From NCBI GenBank assembly GCA_020152595.1, contig JAIGNY010002032.1:552831-616830 (forward strand): 64,000 bases of DNA, written 5' to 3'. This DNA comes from Chiridota heheva. Its lineage: Eukaryota > Echinodermata > Holothuroidea > Apodida > Chiridotidae. Positions 47,110 through 59,569 of this stretch are shown here, in pieces; position 1 is the first letter of the stretch; each line of letters starts with the position of its first letter. Below the pieces are notes generated by a model. The model searched no databases. It was not told the origin of the DNA and saw nothing but the letters and a program-made list of their open reading frames with translations. The translations under genes and the position numbers were made by a program.

Positions 47110-47684
47110 AAAGGATTAGTGCAGTGGTCAAGCAAGTTTATCTTATATGAAAGAGGACATTAAAAGAAACAAACTGTTAAAAAAAATCATTTAAAAATCT
47201 TATTCTGTTAAGGAGATATTTAGGTTTAAAGCTCTGTCTTATCTGTATAGAAATGACTGGTGCCAGTAAGTCTTTAATGGAAGGTTGATGCCCTCATCCT
47301 CATATTCTTAACAATTGTTAATGTATTTTAAAGAAAAATCTATTTAACTTTTTACTATTTGAATTATTTTCCCTCAAACTTTCTTCAGGTGGTAAATTAT
47401 AATTACACTTACTAGATTGAGTTTTACTACTTTTCTGACATATTTAATGGTTTTAAGCCACAAAATGGCAGGACAATTTATGATAGAATACATAAAGACT
47501 TTGAGGAATCTCAGGCTGTGATGTCACTATAGTCTGATTTCAGTCATTTCTACACATATGATACTAAACTTAAATATCTCCTTCACAGAATAAGATTTTT
47601 TGAATGCTTTGTCCACCATTTCGTTTCTCCTGAAGTCCCCTTTCATATAAGATGAACTTGTTTGACCCCCTGAATTAATCTTTT
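47110..47684. mobile_element. MITE family M1, copy 2
   Basis: Termini AAAGGATTAGTGCAGTGGTC...CTTATATGAAA and the complement of TTTCATATAAGATGAACTTG-TTTGACCCCCTGAATTAATC give an inverted repeat of about 45 bp. The interior matches 2021-2565. Confidence 0.85.
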
Positions 47685-47794
47685 AAGACAATAAATTATC
47701 GAGTCACTTGTTCAATTACTTTCACACAATATGATAGGCCCTTTGCATTAAATACAGTATCAATGCAGGAAATGTTTTGATTGTGTTTATGCAG

Positions 47795-47909
47795 GTGAAA
47801 TGTTTGACGCTGTTTGTGACCCACTATCCTCCGTTGGCAGACTTGGAGAAAAGCTGGCCTGGAAATGTCGGGAACTACCACATGTCTTTCATCATCAATG
47901 ACACCCAAG
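47795..47909 (+). CDS. msh3: msh3 window exon 10 (FVTHYPP motif)
   Basis: 115 nt after TTATGCAG reading VKC then LTLFVTHYPPLADLEK and WPGNVGNYHMSFIINDTQ, ending CAAG/GTATAT. The T-H-Y motif is the conserved MutS ATPase histidine motif, and N-x-H-M follows as in human (GNYHMGFL). Intact. Confidence 0.95.
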
Positions 47910-48163
47910 GTATATTAAAGTTCAAGTAGCATGTAATATAATTTACACTCATGTGGAAGAGTATCAAATCATGAATAAAAACAATCTTCTTCTCCAGATT
48001 TATTGATTCATAGAATATTGATAACATTAAGTTAATGGCATTCCTAAATCTTTCTATTGTGGCATCTTATTTCTATGGGTAGCTTCACTTGTCACACTGA
48101 GTCAGGTTCTTGGCCTCGAGATTGGTGTTTTTGCCAGTGCTACATGAGTTTTAGCTAAAATAA

Positions 48164-51100
48164 TGCACACAGGGAGACTATAGATGCACACAGGGAGACT
48201 ATAGATGCACACAGGGAGACTATAGATGCACACAGGGAGACTATAGTTGCACACAGGGAGACTATAGATGCACACAGGGAGACTATAGATGCACACAGGG
48301 AGACTATAGATGCACGCAGGGAGACTATAGATGCACGCAGGGAGGCTATAGATGCACGCAGGGAGGCTATAGATGCACGCAGGGAGGCTATAGATGCACG
48401 CAGGGAGGCTATAGATGCACGCAGGGAGACTATAGATGCACGCAGGAGACTATAGATGCACGGGGGAGACTATAGATGCACGCAGGTAGACTATAGATGC
48501 ACGCAGGTAGACTATAGATGCACGCAGGGAGACTATAGATGCACGCAGGAGACTATAGATGCACGCAGGGAGACTATAGATGCACGCAGGGAGACTATAG
48601 ATGCACGCAGGGAGACTATAGATGCACGCAGGGAGACTATAGATGCACGCAGGGAGACTATAGATGCACGCAGGGAGACTATAGATGCACGCAGGGAGAC
48701 TATAGTTGCACGCAGGGAGACTATAGATGCACGCAGGGAGACTATAGATGCACGCAGGGAGACTATAGATGCACGAGGAGACTATAGATGCACGCAGGGA
48801 GACTATAGATGCAGGGGAGACTATAGATGCACACAGACTATAGATGCACACATGGAGACTATAGATGCACGCAGGGAGACTATAGATGCACGCATAGGGA
48901 GACTATAGATGCACGCAGGGAGACTATAGATGCACGCAGGGGAGACTATAGATGCACGAGGGAGACTATAGATGCACGCAGGGAGACTATAGATGCACGC
49001 AGGGAGACTATAGATGCACGAGGGAGACTATAGATGCACGCAGAGGGGAGACTATAGATGCACGCAGGGGAGACTATAGATGCACGAGGAGACTATAGAT
49101 GCACGAGGAGACTATAGATGCACGCAGGGAGACTATAGATGCACGCAGGGAGACTATAGATGCACGCAGGGAGACTATAGATGCACGCAGGGAGACTATA
49201 GATGCACGCAGGGAGACTATAGATGCACGAGGAGACTATAGATGCACGCAGGGAGACTATAGATGCACGCAGGGAGACTATAGATGCACGCAGGGAGACT
49301 ATAGATGCACGAGGGAGACTATAGATGCACGCAGGAGACTATAGATGCACGAGGGGAGACTATAGATGCACGCAGGGAGACTATAGATGCACGCAGGGAG
49401 ACTATAGATGCACGCAGGGAGGCTATAGATGCACGCAGGGAGGCTATAGATGCACGCAGGAGGCTATAGATGCACGCAGGGGAGGCTATAGATGCACGCA
49501 GGGGAGGCTATAGATGCACGAGGGGAGGCTATAGATGCACGCAGGGAGGCTAGATGCACGAGGGGAGGCTATAGATGCGGGGAGGCTATAGATGCACGAG
49601 GGAGGCTATAGATGCACGAGGGGAGGCTATAGATGCACGAGGAGGCTATAGATGCACGAGGGAGGCTATAGATGCGCAGGGGAGGCTATAGATGCACGAG
49701 GGAGGCTATAGATGCACGCACGGGGAGGCTATAGATGCACGCAGGGGAGGCTATAGATGCACGAGGGAGGCTATAGATGCACGCAGGGAGGCTATAGATG
49801 CACGAGGGAGGCTATAGATGCACGCAGGGGAGGCTAGATGCACGCAGGGAGGCTATAGATGCACGCAGGGAGGCTATAGATGCACGCAGGGAGGCTATAG
49901 ATGCACGCAGGAGGCTATAGATGCACGAGGGGAGGCTATAGATGCACGGGGAGGCTATAGATGCACGCGGGGAGGCTATAGATGCACGCAGGGAGGCTAT
50001 AGATGCACGCAGGGAGGCTATAGATGCACGCAGGGAGGCTATAGATGCACGCAGGGAGGCTATAGATGCACGCAGGGAGGCTATAGATGCACGCAGGGAG
50101 GCTATAGATGCACGCAGGAGACTATAGATGCACGCAGGGAGACTATAGATGCAGGGAGACTATAGATGCACGCAGGGAGACTATAGATGCACGGGGAGAC
50201 TATAGATGCACGCAGGGAGACTATAGATGCACGCAGGGAGACTATAGATGCACGCAGGGGAGACTATAGATGCACGCAGGGAGACTATAGATGCACGCAG
50301 GGAGACTATAGATGCACGCAGGGAGACTATAGATGCACGCAGGGAGACTATAGATGCACGCAGGGAGACTATAGATGCACGAGGGAGACTATAGATGCAC
50401 GCAGGGAGACTATAGATGCACGCAGGGGAGACTATAGATGCACGCAGGGAGACTATAGATGCACGAGGGAGACTATAGATGCACGCAGGGAGACTATAGA
50501 TGCGGGGAGACTATAGATGCACGCAGGGAGACTATAGATGCACGCAGGGAGACTATAGATGCACGGGGAGACTATAGATGCACGCAGGGAGACTATAGAT
50601 GCACGCAGGAGACTATAGATGCACGCAGGGAGACTATAGATGCACGCAGGGAGACTATAGATGCACGCAGGGAGACTATAGATGCACGCAGGGAGACTAT
50701 AGATGCACGAGGGGAGACTATAGATGCACGAGGGAGACTATAGATGCACGCAGGGAGACTATAGATGCACGAGGGAGACTATAGATGCACGCAGGAGACT
50801 ATAGATGCACGCAGGGAGACTATAGATGACGCAGGGAGACTATAGATGCACGCAGGGAGACTATAGATGACTGAGACTGATAGATGGGAGACTATAGATG
50901 CACGCAGGGAGACTATAGATGCACGCAGGGGAGACTATAGATGCACGCGAGGAGACTATAGATGCACGCGGGGAGACTATAGATGCACGCAGGAGACTAT
51001 AGATGCACGCAGGGAGACTATAGATGCACGCAGGGGAGACTATAGATGCACGCAGGGAGACTATAGATGCACGCAGGGAGACTATAGATGCACGAGGGAG

Positions 51101-51716
51101 ACTATAGATGCACGCAGGGAGACTATAGATGCACGCAGGAGACTATAGATGCACGCAGGGGAGACTATAGATGCACGCAGGGGAGACTATAGATGCACGC
51201 AGGGAGACTATAGATGCACGCAGGAGACTATAGATGCACGCAGGGAGACTATAGATGCACGCAGGAGACTATAGATGCACGCAGGAGACTATAGATGCAC
51301 GCAGGAGACTATAGATGCACGCAGGAGACTATAGATGCAGGGAGACTATAGATGCACGCAGGGAGACTATAGATGCACGCAGGAGACTATAGATGCACGC
51401 AGGGAGACTATAGATGCAGGGAGACTATAGATGCAGGGGAGACTATAGATGCACGCAGGGAGACTATAGATGCACGAGGAGACATAGATGGGAGACTATA
51501 GATGCACGCAGGGAGACTATAGATGCACGCAGGGAGACTATAGATGCACAGGAGACTATAGATGCACGCAGGAGACTATAGATGCACGCAGGGGAGACTA
51601 TAGATGCACGCAGGAGACTATAGATGCACGCAGGGGGAGACTATAGATGCACGCAGGGAGACTATAGATGCGTAGGGGAGACTATAGATGCACGCAGGGA
51701 GACTATAGATGCAGCC
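48164..51716 (+). repeat. 21-bp minisatellite, about 170 units, in the intron after exon 10
   Basis: The unit is AGACTATAGATGCACGCAGG + G. Regional variants are CACACAGGG (48164-48310), AGGCTATAG (48335-48425 and 49405-50110) and AGACTATAG elsewhere. Lengths vary from 16 to 23 bp through loss of GCA or G. The GGCTATAG block is flanked on both sides by GACTATAG blocks. Long stop-free frames arise from the length divisible by 3. Confidence 0.97.
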
Positions 51717-52877
51717 ATTTAACAAGTGTATTGCAAAGCTCAAATCAAAATGTCCAAATGAGACAAGATCACACACACACTGAGCTGAGCTTAACTTCAA
51801 CTTCACTGAACTGAACCTAGTTAAACTGATGTGAAACTGAACTCCCCCCAAGAAGTAACCAATCTTTTTATACTGATGTTTCAGGAATGAGTTTTCACTC
51901 ATTTACAATTAAGGCGAGAACTAGGACAATAAATAGGTGTGCTACTTTGAAATTTAGGTGCCTAAGATAACAGTACAAGCACATTCCTGAGGTGTTGTGG
52001 AACAAACAATAGATGATACCTGTAGGGCATGGAGCAAAATATGACTCAACATGTCACATTATAATTGTATAAAACTTGTTCGTCAAATTAAAACATTTAT
52101 TTTTATAACTTTTTTTCTTTGGAAAGTTTATTAAGGTGCTTACTCCAACAAAGATGAGGTGCTTCACTATTGTGGCCAATGAAATGAATGAGAAAAGGAA
52201 TGAAAAACAATGGATTGACTTCCCAAAACTGGGATGAGATTAAATTTGTATAATTCTTGAAACAAAATTCCATCCCCCCCAAAAATAAAAACAATTACAA
52301 TAGTAAAAATCTTAAACAAATTTATTGGCACTTTTTTGCCTCTTCCCATAATTTTCACTCAATTTCTTTTGGCAATTTAGCTAACTTAAGATGCAGTGGG
52401 TAGAATAAATCTCTATAGGAATTAGCATTTCCTTATGTCCATTTCACCAAGCAGAATGTTTAACCATCACGAATGTAATGCTTATAAGTGACAACAAGAT
52501 TTCAAATGTGTATGTGGCTTAGACTAGACCTGGCAACACTTTGAACCATATTACTTGATACATCCAAAATATGAATTCACTTGTCAAACCATAGATGAGG
52601 TCATCTCACTTCATCACATCTCTGGATTAGGTCAGCCCAGTTCATCACATCCCTGGATTAGGTTAGCCCAGTTCATCCCTGAAACAGGTCTTTTAGCACA
52701 GAGGTAGCAAACATAATTTCAGACAATATCAGGCATGGAATCATGTCCAGCCCCTGTGTTTGTCTTGGACACCCCTGAAATTCGGACACATTTTTGTTTG
52801 ACCTTTTTGTCAACATACCTACTAATCTAATCAATCAAATAATCAATTATTAATCATATATGTCTTTATGCCTACAG
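51717..52877. other. Intron, mostly unassigned
   Basis: A short tandem pair (TCTGGATTAGGTCAGCCCAG / CCTGGATTAGGTTAGCCCAG) lies at 52621-52676. Otherwise no feature. Confidence 0.45.
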
Positions 52878-53055
52878 AGCAAAAGGAAAACTTATTAAAG
52901 GTTGAAGTTCTGACCTTCCTGTATCAGCTCGTTCGTGGTGTTGCTTCTCGTAGTTATGGTTTGAACGTTGCCCGACTAGCTGATATACCGGAGGGAATCC
53001 TAGAAGTGGCTACAAGAAAGTCTAGAGAGCTTGAGGAAAAAGTTGTACAGTCCAG
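52878..53055 (+). CDS. msh3: msh3 window exon 11 (dimerisation helix-turn-helix region)
   Basis: 178 nt between CCTACAG and GTGAGA. It includes [20 protein letters not shown], then [19 protein letters not shown] and EEKVVQSR. The F-L-Y-x-L-x-x-G-x-x-x-x-S-Y-G-x-x-V-A pattern is invariant in eukaryotic MutS homologues. Intact. Confidence 0.95.
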
Positions 53056-53816
53056 GTGAGAGGTCATTTGTGAAAGTGAAATTTCCTCATAATCTTCAGA
53101 ATTCAAAAAATCAAAATAGTGTTAAATGGTCAATATTCATCTGATTGTGATGAATGTTTTGCTGTATCCATGGTTTATAATTTCTTTCAGTAAAGCTCAA
53201 GTTGTTGCTACCTGTCCATAGACCTCTAATATTGTAGTAATTTCTATATTTGTTAAATGAGTTATTAAAATCTGACCAGCAGTTTTTGAATTTTGAAAAA
53301 AAAGCACTTGTAGTTTTTTATTTATGGCTGATCAATATTTTTTTCAGTTTTTTTATTTGTGATCTATTTATGACTGGGCTGACATTTTTTGTAATTTCTA
53401 AAATTTCTGTCTTAAATCTTAGTCATTGAAAATGTTAGGAAAGTCTATTCCTTCCAGAATTGTATTGGCAAAGACTAACAAAAAAATTTGGTAAGAATTT
53501 GTTCTAGGTTTTGGTAGAATGGGACATTTGTGGCATAGAAGAGAGAAATTTGACCGAGGAATATTTCTTGAGGTCACTATAAGTTGTCATTTTGAAGCAG
53601 CTCACAAAGCAACCCATGTAAAACCATCAAAGTAATATGGTGGGTCTCCAACCAGTGCTCCACAACTGGTCGATAGAACATCTTGACGTAAATAAATCCA
53701 ATGGAGGTCTGCTGGGACATTATTAATCTTGGTAAACCATCCATGATTATAGTATAGCATTTTAAATTGATCTTTTTCATAAATGTTTAAAATGTATTTT
53801 CCTTTTTATTTTGTAG
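53056..53816. repeat. Intron with AT-rich dispersed repeat
   Basis: 53110-53540 shares ordered phrases with 22440-22880 and 57660-57780 (AAAGCTCAAGTTGTTGCTAC-CTGTCCATAGAC; AATCTTAGTCATTGAAAATG). Non-coding. Confidence 0.5.
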
Positions 53817-53889
53817 AAAAAAAAGAGATAACTTCAGAAAACTCTGGGATGCACCTAACAAGGAGGCGATCTTGAAACTAAGACTGTAA
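53817..53889 (+). CDS. msh3: msh3 window exon 12 (terminal exon and stop)
   Basis: After TTTGTAG, one base completes Arg, then KKRD and NFRKLWDAPNKEAILKLRL are followed by TAA at 53887-53889. Human MSH3 has KRKRLKYFAKLW and a longer tail, so this C-terminus is somewhat shorter. A 26-bp minisatellite begins immediately after the stop. Confidence 0.9.
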
Positions 53890-53892
53890 CAC

Positions 53893-54727
53893 AGTCATGC
53901 GACATATTCAGTTGATACAGTCATGTGACACATTCAGTCGATGCAGTCATGTGACACATTCACTTGATGCAGTCATGTGGCACATTCAGTTGATACAGTC
54001 ATGTGACATATTCAGTTGATACAGTCATGTGACATATTCAGTTGATACATTCATGTGACACATTCATGTGACACATTCAGTTGATGCAGTCATGTGGCAC
54101 ATTCATTTGATACAGACATGTGACACATTCAGTTGATACACTCATGTGACATATTCAGTTGATACAGTCATGTGGCACATTCAGTTGATACAGTCATGTG
54201 GCACATTCAGTTGATACAGTCATGTGACATATTTAGTTGATACAGTCATGTGACATATTCAGTTGATACATTCATGTGACACATTCAGTTGATGCAGTCA
54301 TGTAGCACATTCATTTGATACAGTCATGTGGCACATTCAGTTGATACAGTCATAAACACATTCAGTTGATACAGTCATGTGGCACATTCAGTTGATACAG
54401 ACATGTGGCACATTCAGTTGATGCAGTCATGTGGCACATTCAGTTGATGCAGTCATGTGGCACATTCAGTTGATACAGTCATGTGGCACATTTACTTGAT
54501 ACAGTCATGTGACATATTTAGTTGATACAGTCATGTGGCACATTCACTTGATACAGACATGTGACACATTCAGTTGATACAGTCATGTGGCACATTCAGT
54601 TGATGCAGTCATGTGGCGCATTCAATTGATACAGTCATGTTGCACATTCAGTTGATACAGTCATGTGGCACATTCAGTTGATACAGACATGTGACACATT
54701 CAGTTGATACAGTTATGTAGCACATTC
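53893..54727 (+). repeat. 26-bp minisatellite in the msh3 3'UTR
   Basis: About 32 copies of a unit like CAGTCATGTGGCACATTCAG plus TTGATA, starting 4 bp after the stop. Variants alternate GTGACA/GTGGCA, GATA/GATG and CATTC/TATTC, and shorter units occur around 54046-54066. Confidence 0.95.
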
Positions 54728-54796
54728 AAACCCATGTTTGCAGACAATGCGTGTCATTGGTTAATGTTTTCTATAGACTGATCCAAATGTGTTGTA

Positions 54797-54802
54797 AATA
54801 AA
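54797..54802 (+). promoter_or_regulatory. Candidate msh3 polyadenylation signal AATAAA
   Basis: First canonical AATAAA after the stop codon and the 3'UTR minisatellite. The surrounding text is A-rich, so chance occurrence cannot be excluded. Confidence 0.5.
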
Positions 54803-54822
54803 ATTGATAAAAAGGTTGTAAT

Positions 54823-55480
54823 CCTTATTTTATTTTTTACCAAGAATAAAAACACCTTGGTCATATCTTAAGGGTCATGTGAACATCATGAATTCTTCAG
54901 AGTTTTTGAAAACTAAAGGAAGTTTCTATAACAGAAAGGCATGTTACCAATCATGCCTTAATTTACCATTTTTTTTAGAATGACATTATTGTGGTTAACT
55001 TTATAGTATTATATTTTGCTGTTGGATTTAAATTATAATCTACTCCCTAGTAACTGGGGAAACTTTTTCTGCATATTTGTCCAGGTTTATAGGCAGGCCG
55101 AAACCTAGAAGAAATCTAAGGTTCTGGCAGTTATAATTGCGAGGAAAACAGAAATTGGCTGGAAGAAAGATTTTTTTTATTTATTTCTTATTTTAAATAT
55201 GTGCTCTAAAAATGTCTCCAATGTAATTGTGCGATGAATAGTACATTAAATGGCGAAAGAGGGAAGGTTATAAGTATGTACAGTATTTACTACATTAGTA
55301 TCATTATCATCCTAATTTTTTGTGGGAAGATTTTCGACACCTTTATTTAGAACCATGGGAAATCTTATAATTAATTCCAACTCTGGACAGACCATAACAT
55401 TTTATGTAATTGCTTTTAAAAAATATTTGTTAAATTCTAGTGTATCACTCTTGAATTGTAAGAAATAAGTTAAGCACCTT
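54823..55480. other. Intergenic, nothing recognised
   Basis: AT-rich sequence downstream of msh3 without identifiable genes. Confidence 0.4.
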
Positions 55481-55483
55481 TTT

Positions 55484-55760
55484 AAGTGTCTTCCAGTGTT
55501 CTATATGGAAGAAGTGTTCTATATGGAAGAAGTACCAAGCGCCATGAGCGCTGCATTGTGTCCTTAAACAAGACACTTTACTCTACTTGCTCCAGTCCAC
55601 TCAGCTGTAAAATGAGTACCAGCACTGCTGGGGAGTTAACCTGCGATGGACTGGTGTCCCATCCAGGGGGAGTCATGTGCTTTGATCTGCTTACGCCAAG
55701 GAAACTGGGGACAAGCACCGGTCCTATGTGCCTAATGGCTTGGATGGATTTAAGTTAAAC
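55484..55760 (+). mobile_element. SINE-like dispersed repeat
   Basis: The stretch TGTCCTTAAACAAGACACTT, ACTTGCTCCAGTCCACTCAG, CTGTAAAATGAGTACC and GCGATGGACTGGTGTCC resembles a conserved repeat I know from many deuterostome genomes, probably a LINE 3' end or SINE body. It is preceded by a tandem 18-bp duplication (GTGTTCTATATGGAAGAA). The family is not named. Confidence 0.5.
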
Positions 55761-55844
55761 TTGTATGTAACAAAATGGATGACCACCAAACTTTTGCTCT
55801 AATGGGATCACTCAAATTATCATATTTTATTGTCATCATGAATT

Positions 55845-56075
55845 GTGACCTATTGGCTCAGTGGTACATCATCAGCCGGAAGTCCCTGGTTTCAATTCAT
55901 GACTTGTACCTCCGCTTTCCGTTTAGTATGCAACTGCCGATTTTGGCAAAAATCAACGGTTGCACCTTACACGCCTCGCCAGAGCAAGGGCAACCTGATA
56001 TGATATCATTATTTGCTTGTCCTGGCACAGCTACAGTACGATCTAATTTTACATTGCCAACAAGTGCGAGTGTAA
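55845..56075 (+). mobile_element. tRNA-derived SINE-like sequence
   Basis: TGGCTCAGTGG (55854-55864) fits the pol III A box and GGTTTCAATTC (55888-55898) fits the B box, with 23 bp between them. The following region is less AT-rich than its surroundings. It is too short between boxes for an intact tRNA, so a SINE head is the best reading. Confidence 0.5.
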
Positions 56076-57792
56076 TATGATGCCTCTATCTGATGCACGT
56101 TGGGCATATTATTAATGCCCCTATGATAGCATACTGAAAGGAAAGAGCTTGTACACTTAATGTTCTGGATCAGGTTATACCAGAGATTGTGAAAATGGTA
56201 CATGTTGCTTTCTTTGTTTGGGGCTCAACAGGGCAGTAATGTACTGGCGTAAAGTGGAAAAATACTAATATTTCAGTTTGGGGTTAAAAGAGACTTTCAG
56301 CACAGCTTTGAGAACTCAATTTTCTTGGAACTTAAGAATAATGTGCACTTATACCTTTTGACCAGATGCTCCTTTGGTCATTCATGCATATGGTAAGGTT
56401 ATAATATTAGAATAAGCTAGATCTACCGTAGGAATCACAAAGGAAGTGACACCCCAAAATTACATATTTCTTTGAATAATTCAGACACCTAGATAATTGG
56501 CCAAATTTGTATCGGCAGGGATGTTTTTGCTATGTTCATGATTTTCATCATTTTTCAAATGAACAGATATTTGAGGATTCTGTCAAGATTCTTATTTGCT
56601 GCATTGGGTGGTATTCATGCTGTAATATATATATATAAGATGAATTTCACATTTTAGGGAGATTAACTTGAATTGCAACCACTATTCAAACAATATGCCT
56701 TTGAGTTGCTTTTCAGTAGTAAATAAAATGTGTGATGGGCAGCTGACATAATTGTTTTCAAAATGCATAGTATTATCTCTTTACCAATTAGGTGACAATT
56801 TTGGTATAGGGACTTTTCAATTTAATAGTCCATTGTTAGTAAAGGTATCAAAAGTTGGTAAAAGCTGTAGATAAATTCCTTTAAAAATCTTAATATCGTT
56901 TTTGATATTTTAAGACATTCAACAGTATTATATCAGTCTGGGAGTAAACTTAATGTAAATGATCACCCACATTCATATGATGAAGGATTTCCAATGCTAT
57001 GGAGGAGGAAATAATGTACCCATAATGCACCATGCATCCATTATACTTTTATTGGGAGAAAAACGTCAACTGGTTGTAGAAATTGTTAATCACTTTGAAA
57101 ATATTTAGATATGGTACAAAGCTTAACAAAAAGCCATGGGTTCAAGAAAAATTTGAAAAAAACTCAAAATGAAATGGCTAGATTCTTGAAGGAAATCTCT
57201 CGTTTAGTCAGGAGATTTCTCCACTTAAACTTTGATCAAGTTTCTATAAATGAATCTTAAAGGTCTAGTGACATGTAGCAGTTATTACATCTATGCAAGA
57301 ACATTCAACTTTAAGTACAATGCCTTTTGATTTTTTGAAAAAGCTTGTGTTGTTTTTCTGTTATGGTCAATGGAAGCATTTGGATTTAGGCTAACTTTGT
57401 GATGTCATTAGATGAACCAGCTCAATATCCTCAAGTAATTCTTTAAAATGTGTTCTTCAATTTTTACCAGTTATAAGTTTGATTTCTTCTTTGCTGAATA
57501 CCTGCTGCCCTCGGGTATAATCAAGTTAATAAATATCCCAACGGAATCAGATATTGACCCTGAAAATATATTTTAGAGAGGATTGAAAAACAAGGATTTA
57601 CATCAACAATTTAAAACTTTCATCTGCCTATTGCACAAATTATTGCACAATAAAGCCAACAAATTGAAAGTGTTGTAAAGTGGTCAGTTTTTAAGTGATT
57701 TTGATGTGAGTTTTTGCTGTATTAATGGTCTATTCTATATCTTGAATAATTTAAGCTCAAGTTGCCTGTAGATATCTTCAGACCTTTAAAAT
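56076..57792. other. Intergenic, AT-rich, weak dispersed-repeat similarity
   Basis: Only the end (57660-57780) resembles the repeat at 53110-53230. A (TA)n run of about 12 bp lies at 56626. No gene signature. Confidence 0.4.
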
Positions 57793-57796
57793 TGAC

Positions 57797-57922
57797 CTTA
57801 CCGTCCATGCTATAAATATGCAATCTGGTCCAACGACCTGATTCTAACGCACTTCTAACCGACCTTAAAAACATAGTTACCCACCCAGCCCCGACCTCCA
57901 TAATACCTCTAATAGCCCTCAC
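57797..57922 (+). repeat. Left inverted terminal repeat, DIRS copy 2
   Basis: Matches 14007-14130 directly and 63097-63200 in reverse complement. Confidence 0.87.
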
Positions 57923-58889
57923 TTCTTTCAGCGCGTTGTTTTCATAACATCACTGGAACTGAAACTTTTCACCTTCTAACAATTTTCTTTCTTGCAGCTC
58001 CTACCATGCAGGTTTTTATGCTGTTCAGCATTTTCTTCTAGCCTTTTCAAGTCATCTGAGGTAAGGCAAGGTGGCCATGGGACTGGGATATCTTCGGTAC
58101 GACTCACAGGACTTTCCCCATTAAGCTTACACTTAAGTTAGAGTGTTTTTACTTCAATCCATGACGGATGGCCAGAATGAGAGAGCCCCAATTTCGCAGC
58201 GGGTGTTTTTAGTCCCAAGAGCACCCGGTGTGCCTGTTTAGAGGAACCCCATTCCCTTGGGTTTGTGTGAGTGTTTTTCGCCCTTTCCGCAAGAATAGCC
58301 TATTGTTATACAGTGTATTGTTTTAATATGTTAGGATGTCTTCAGTACAGGTTCTTGTATGCATTAAGCCAACTTCTCGTTTCGATGTTGGCGCATGCAC
58401 AGGAGGTCGACGTCACCACAGGGTGAATGAGGAGTCTGCTTTTAGCCTGCTCTAAGGAGCTACAATTATTAAAAGAAAGCCTATATATTCTTTTACGTTA
58501 CCATACATTTCGTGACTTCATATTTCTTGCATATAATTAAGACAAAAGTTTTTAATTGATGAGCTCGATTTACTGGGGCAATTGAAAGACCCTGAGAAAG
58601 GGAGGGGGTCTCCTGGCGTCCTCTTTTTAAGAGAATTCACCTTTTCATTTTATCTCCACAGACAACAAGTTCACAGTGGTTTGTGTTTTCTATACTACCC
58701 CTACGCATTTAGAATTTTTACATTTCGTGCATTTTCTCGTTTTTTTTTAATTTTCAGAAATAAGTTTATCTGATTATTTTTCTAGTGTACTAAATTGCTG
58801 TGGCTTGCCTCACACTATGTTTGACGTCTTCCACAGCTCCATCTTGCTTACTTAAGGGTCGTAAGTACATCCCCCATAGGGGAGCTTTG

Positions 58890-58898
58890 GTGTATATA

Positions 58899-58953
<55 letters not shown>

Positions 58954-58973
58954 ATATATATATATATATATAA

Positions 58974-59028
<55 letters not shown>

Positions 59029-59165
59029 TATGAATATATATATATATATATATATAAATATATATACATATATATATATATATATTATCTATATGTATAT
59101 AGATATAGATAAATCTCTATATATATATGTATATAGATATAGATAAATATATATATATATTTATA
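58890..59165. repeat. (TA)n microsatellite
   Basis: About 270 bp of near-pure TA with TATATATAAATATATATACA interruptions, inside DIRS copy 2. Confidence 0.97.
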
Positions 59166-59569
59166 TTTTTAATTTCAGACGCTAAGATGCGATATATATA
59201 TAAATCATTATAGTCTCTCAGAGTTTTCTGCTTACACTGAGGTCTGAGGCAGTAGTCTACTTTGTTAGCTTATACTGATTTACCTCCTGGACATCCCCAA
59301 CTCGACGCTACAGGGACGGACCGCGGGCAGAGGTCTGTTGGACGTAAGTTATTTTTGAGACTATTGATTAGCTAAGTGCCATCTTGAAACGTAACTTAGA
59401 ATAAACCACACAATACTAGTACCCTCGGCTCGATAAAACTTAAATCGGTGAGGCACAGGTAGTGGTGGGTAACTCCTTTTTACACCGCTGTGCACCACGG
59501 TTCCGTGAAGGGACTGGTAGGGCTGCAAGAGGCGGCTTCCTAAGTGAGTTACAAGTAATTTTACGGTTC

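Larger units (their letters stand above)
53890..54822 (+). other. msh3: Putative msh3 3'UTR
   Basis: From the stop codon the transcript would run through the 26-bp minisatellite (about 53893-54727) to an AATAAA at 54797-54802. Cleavage would be expected some 10-30 bases later. The signal and its position are seen; use of this site is inferred. Confidence 0.55.

Noticed and set aside
48456..50784. Open frames of ETIDARR / GDYRCTQ repeats
   Set aside because: Artefact of the 21-bp minisatellite; frames shift wherever a unit is 20 or 22 bp.
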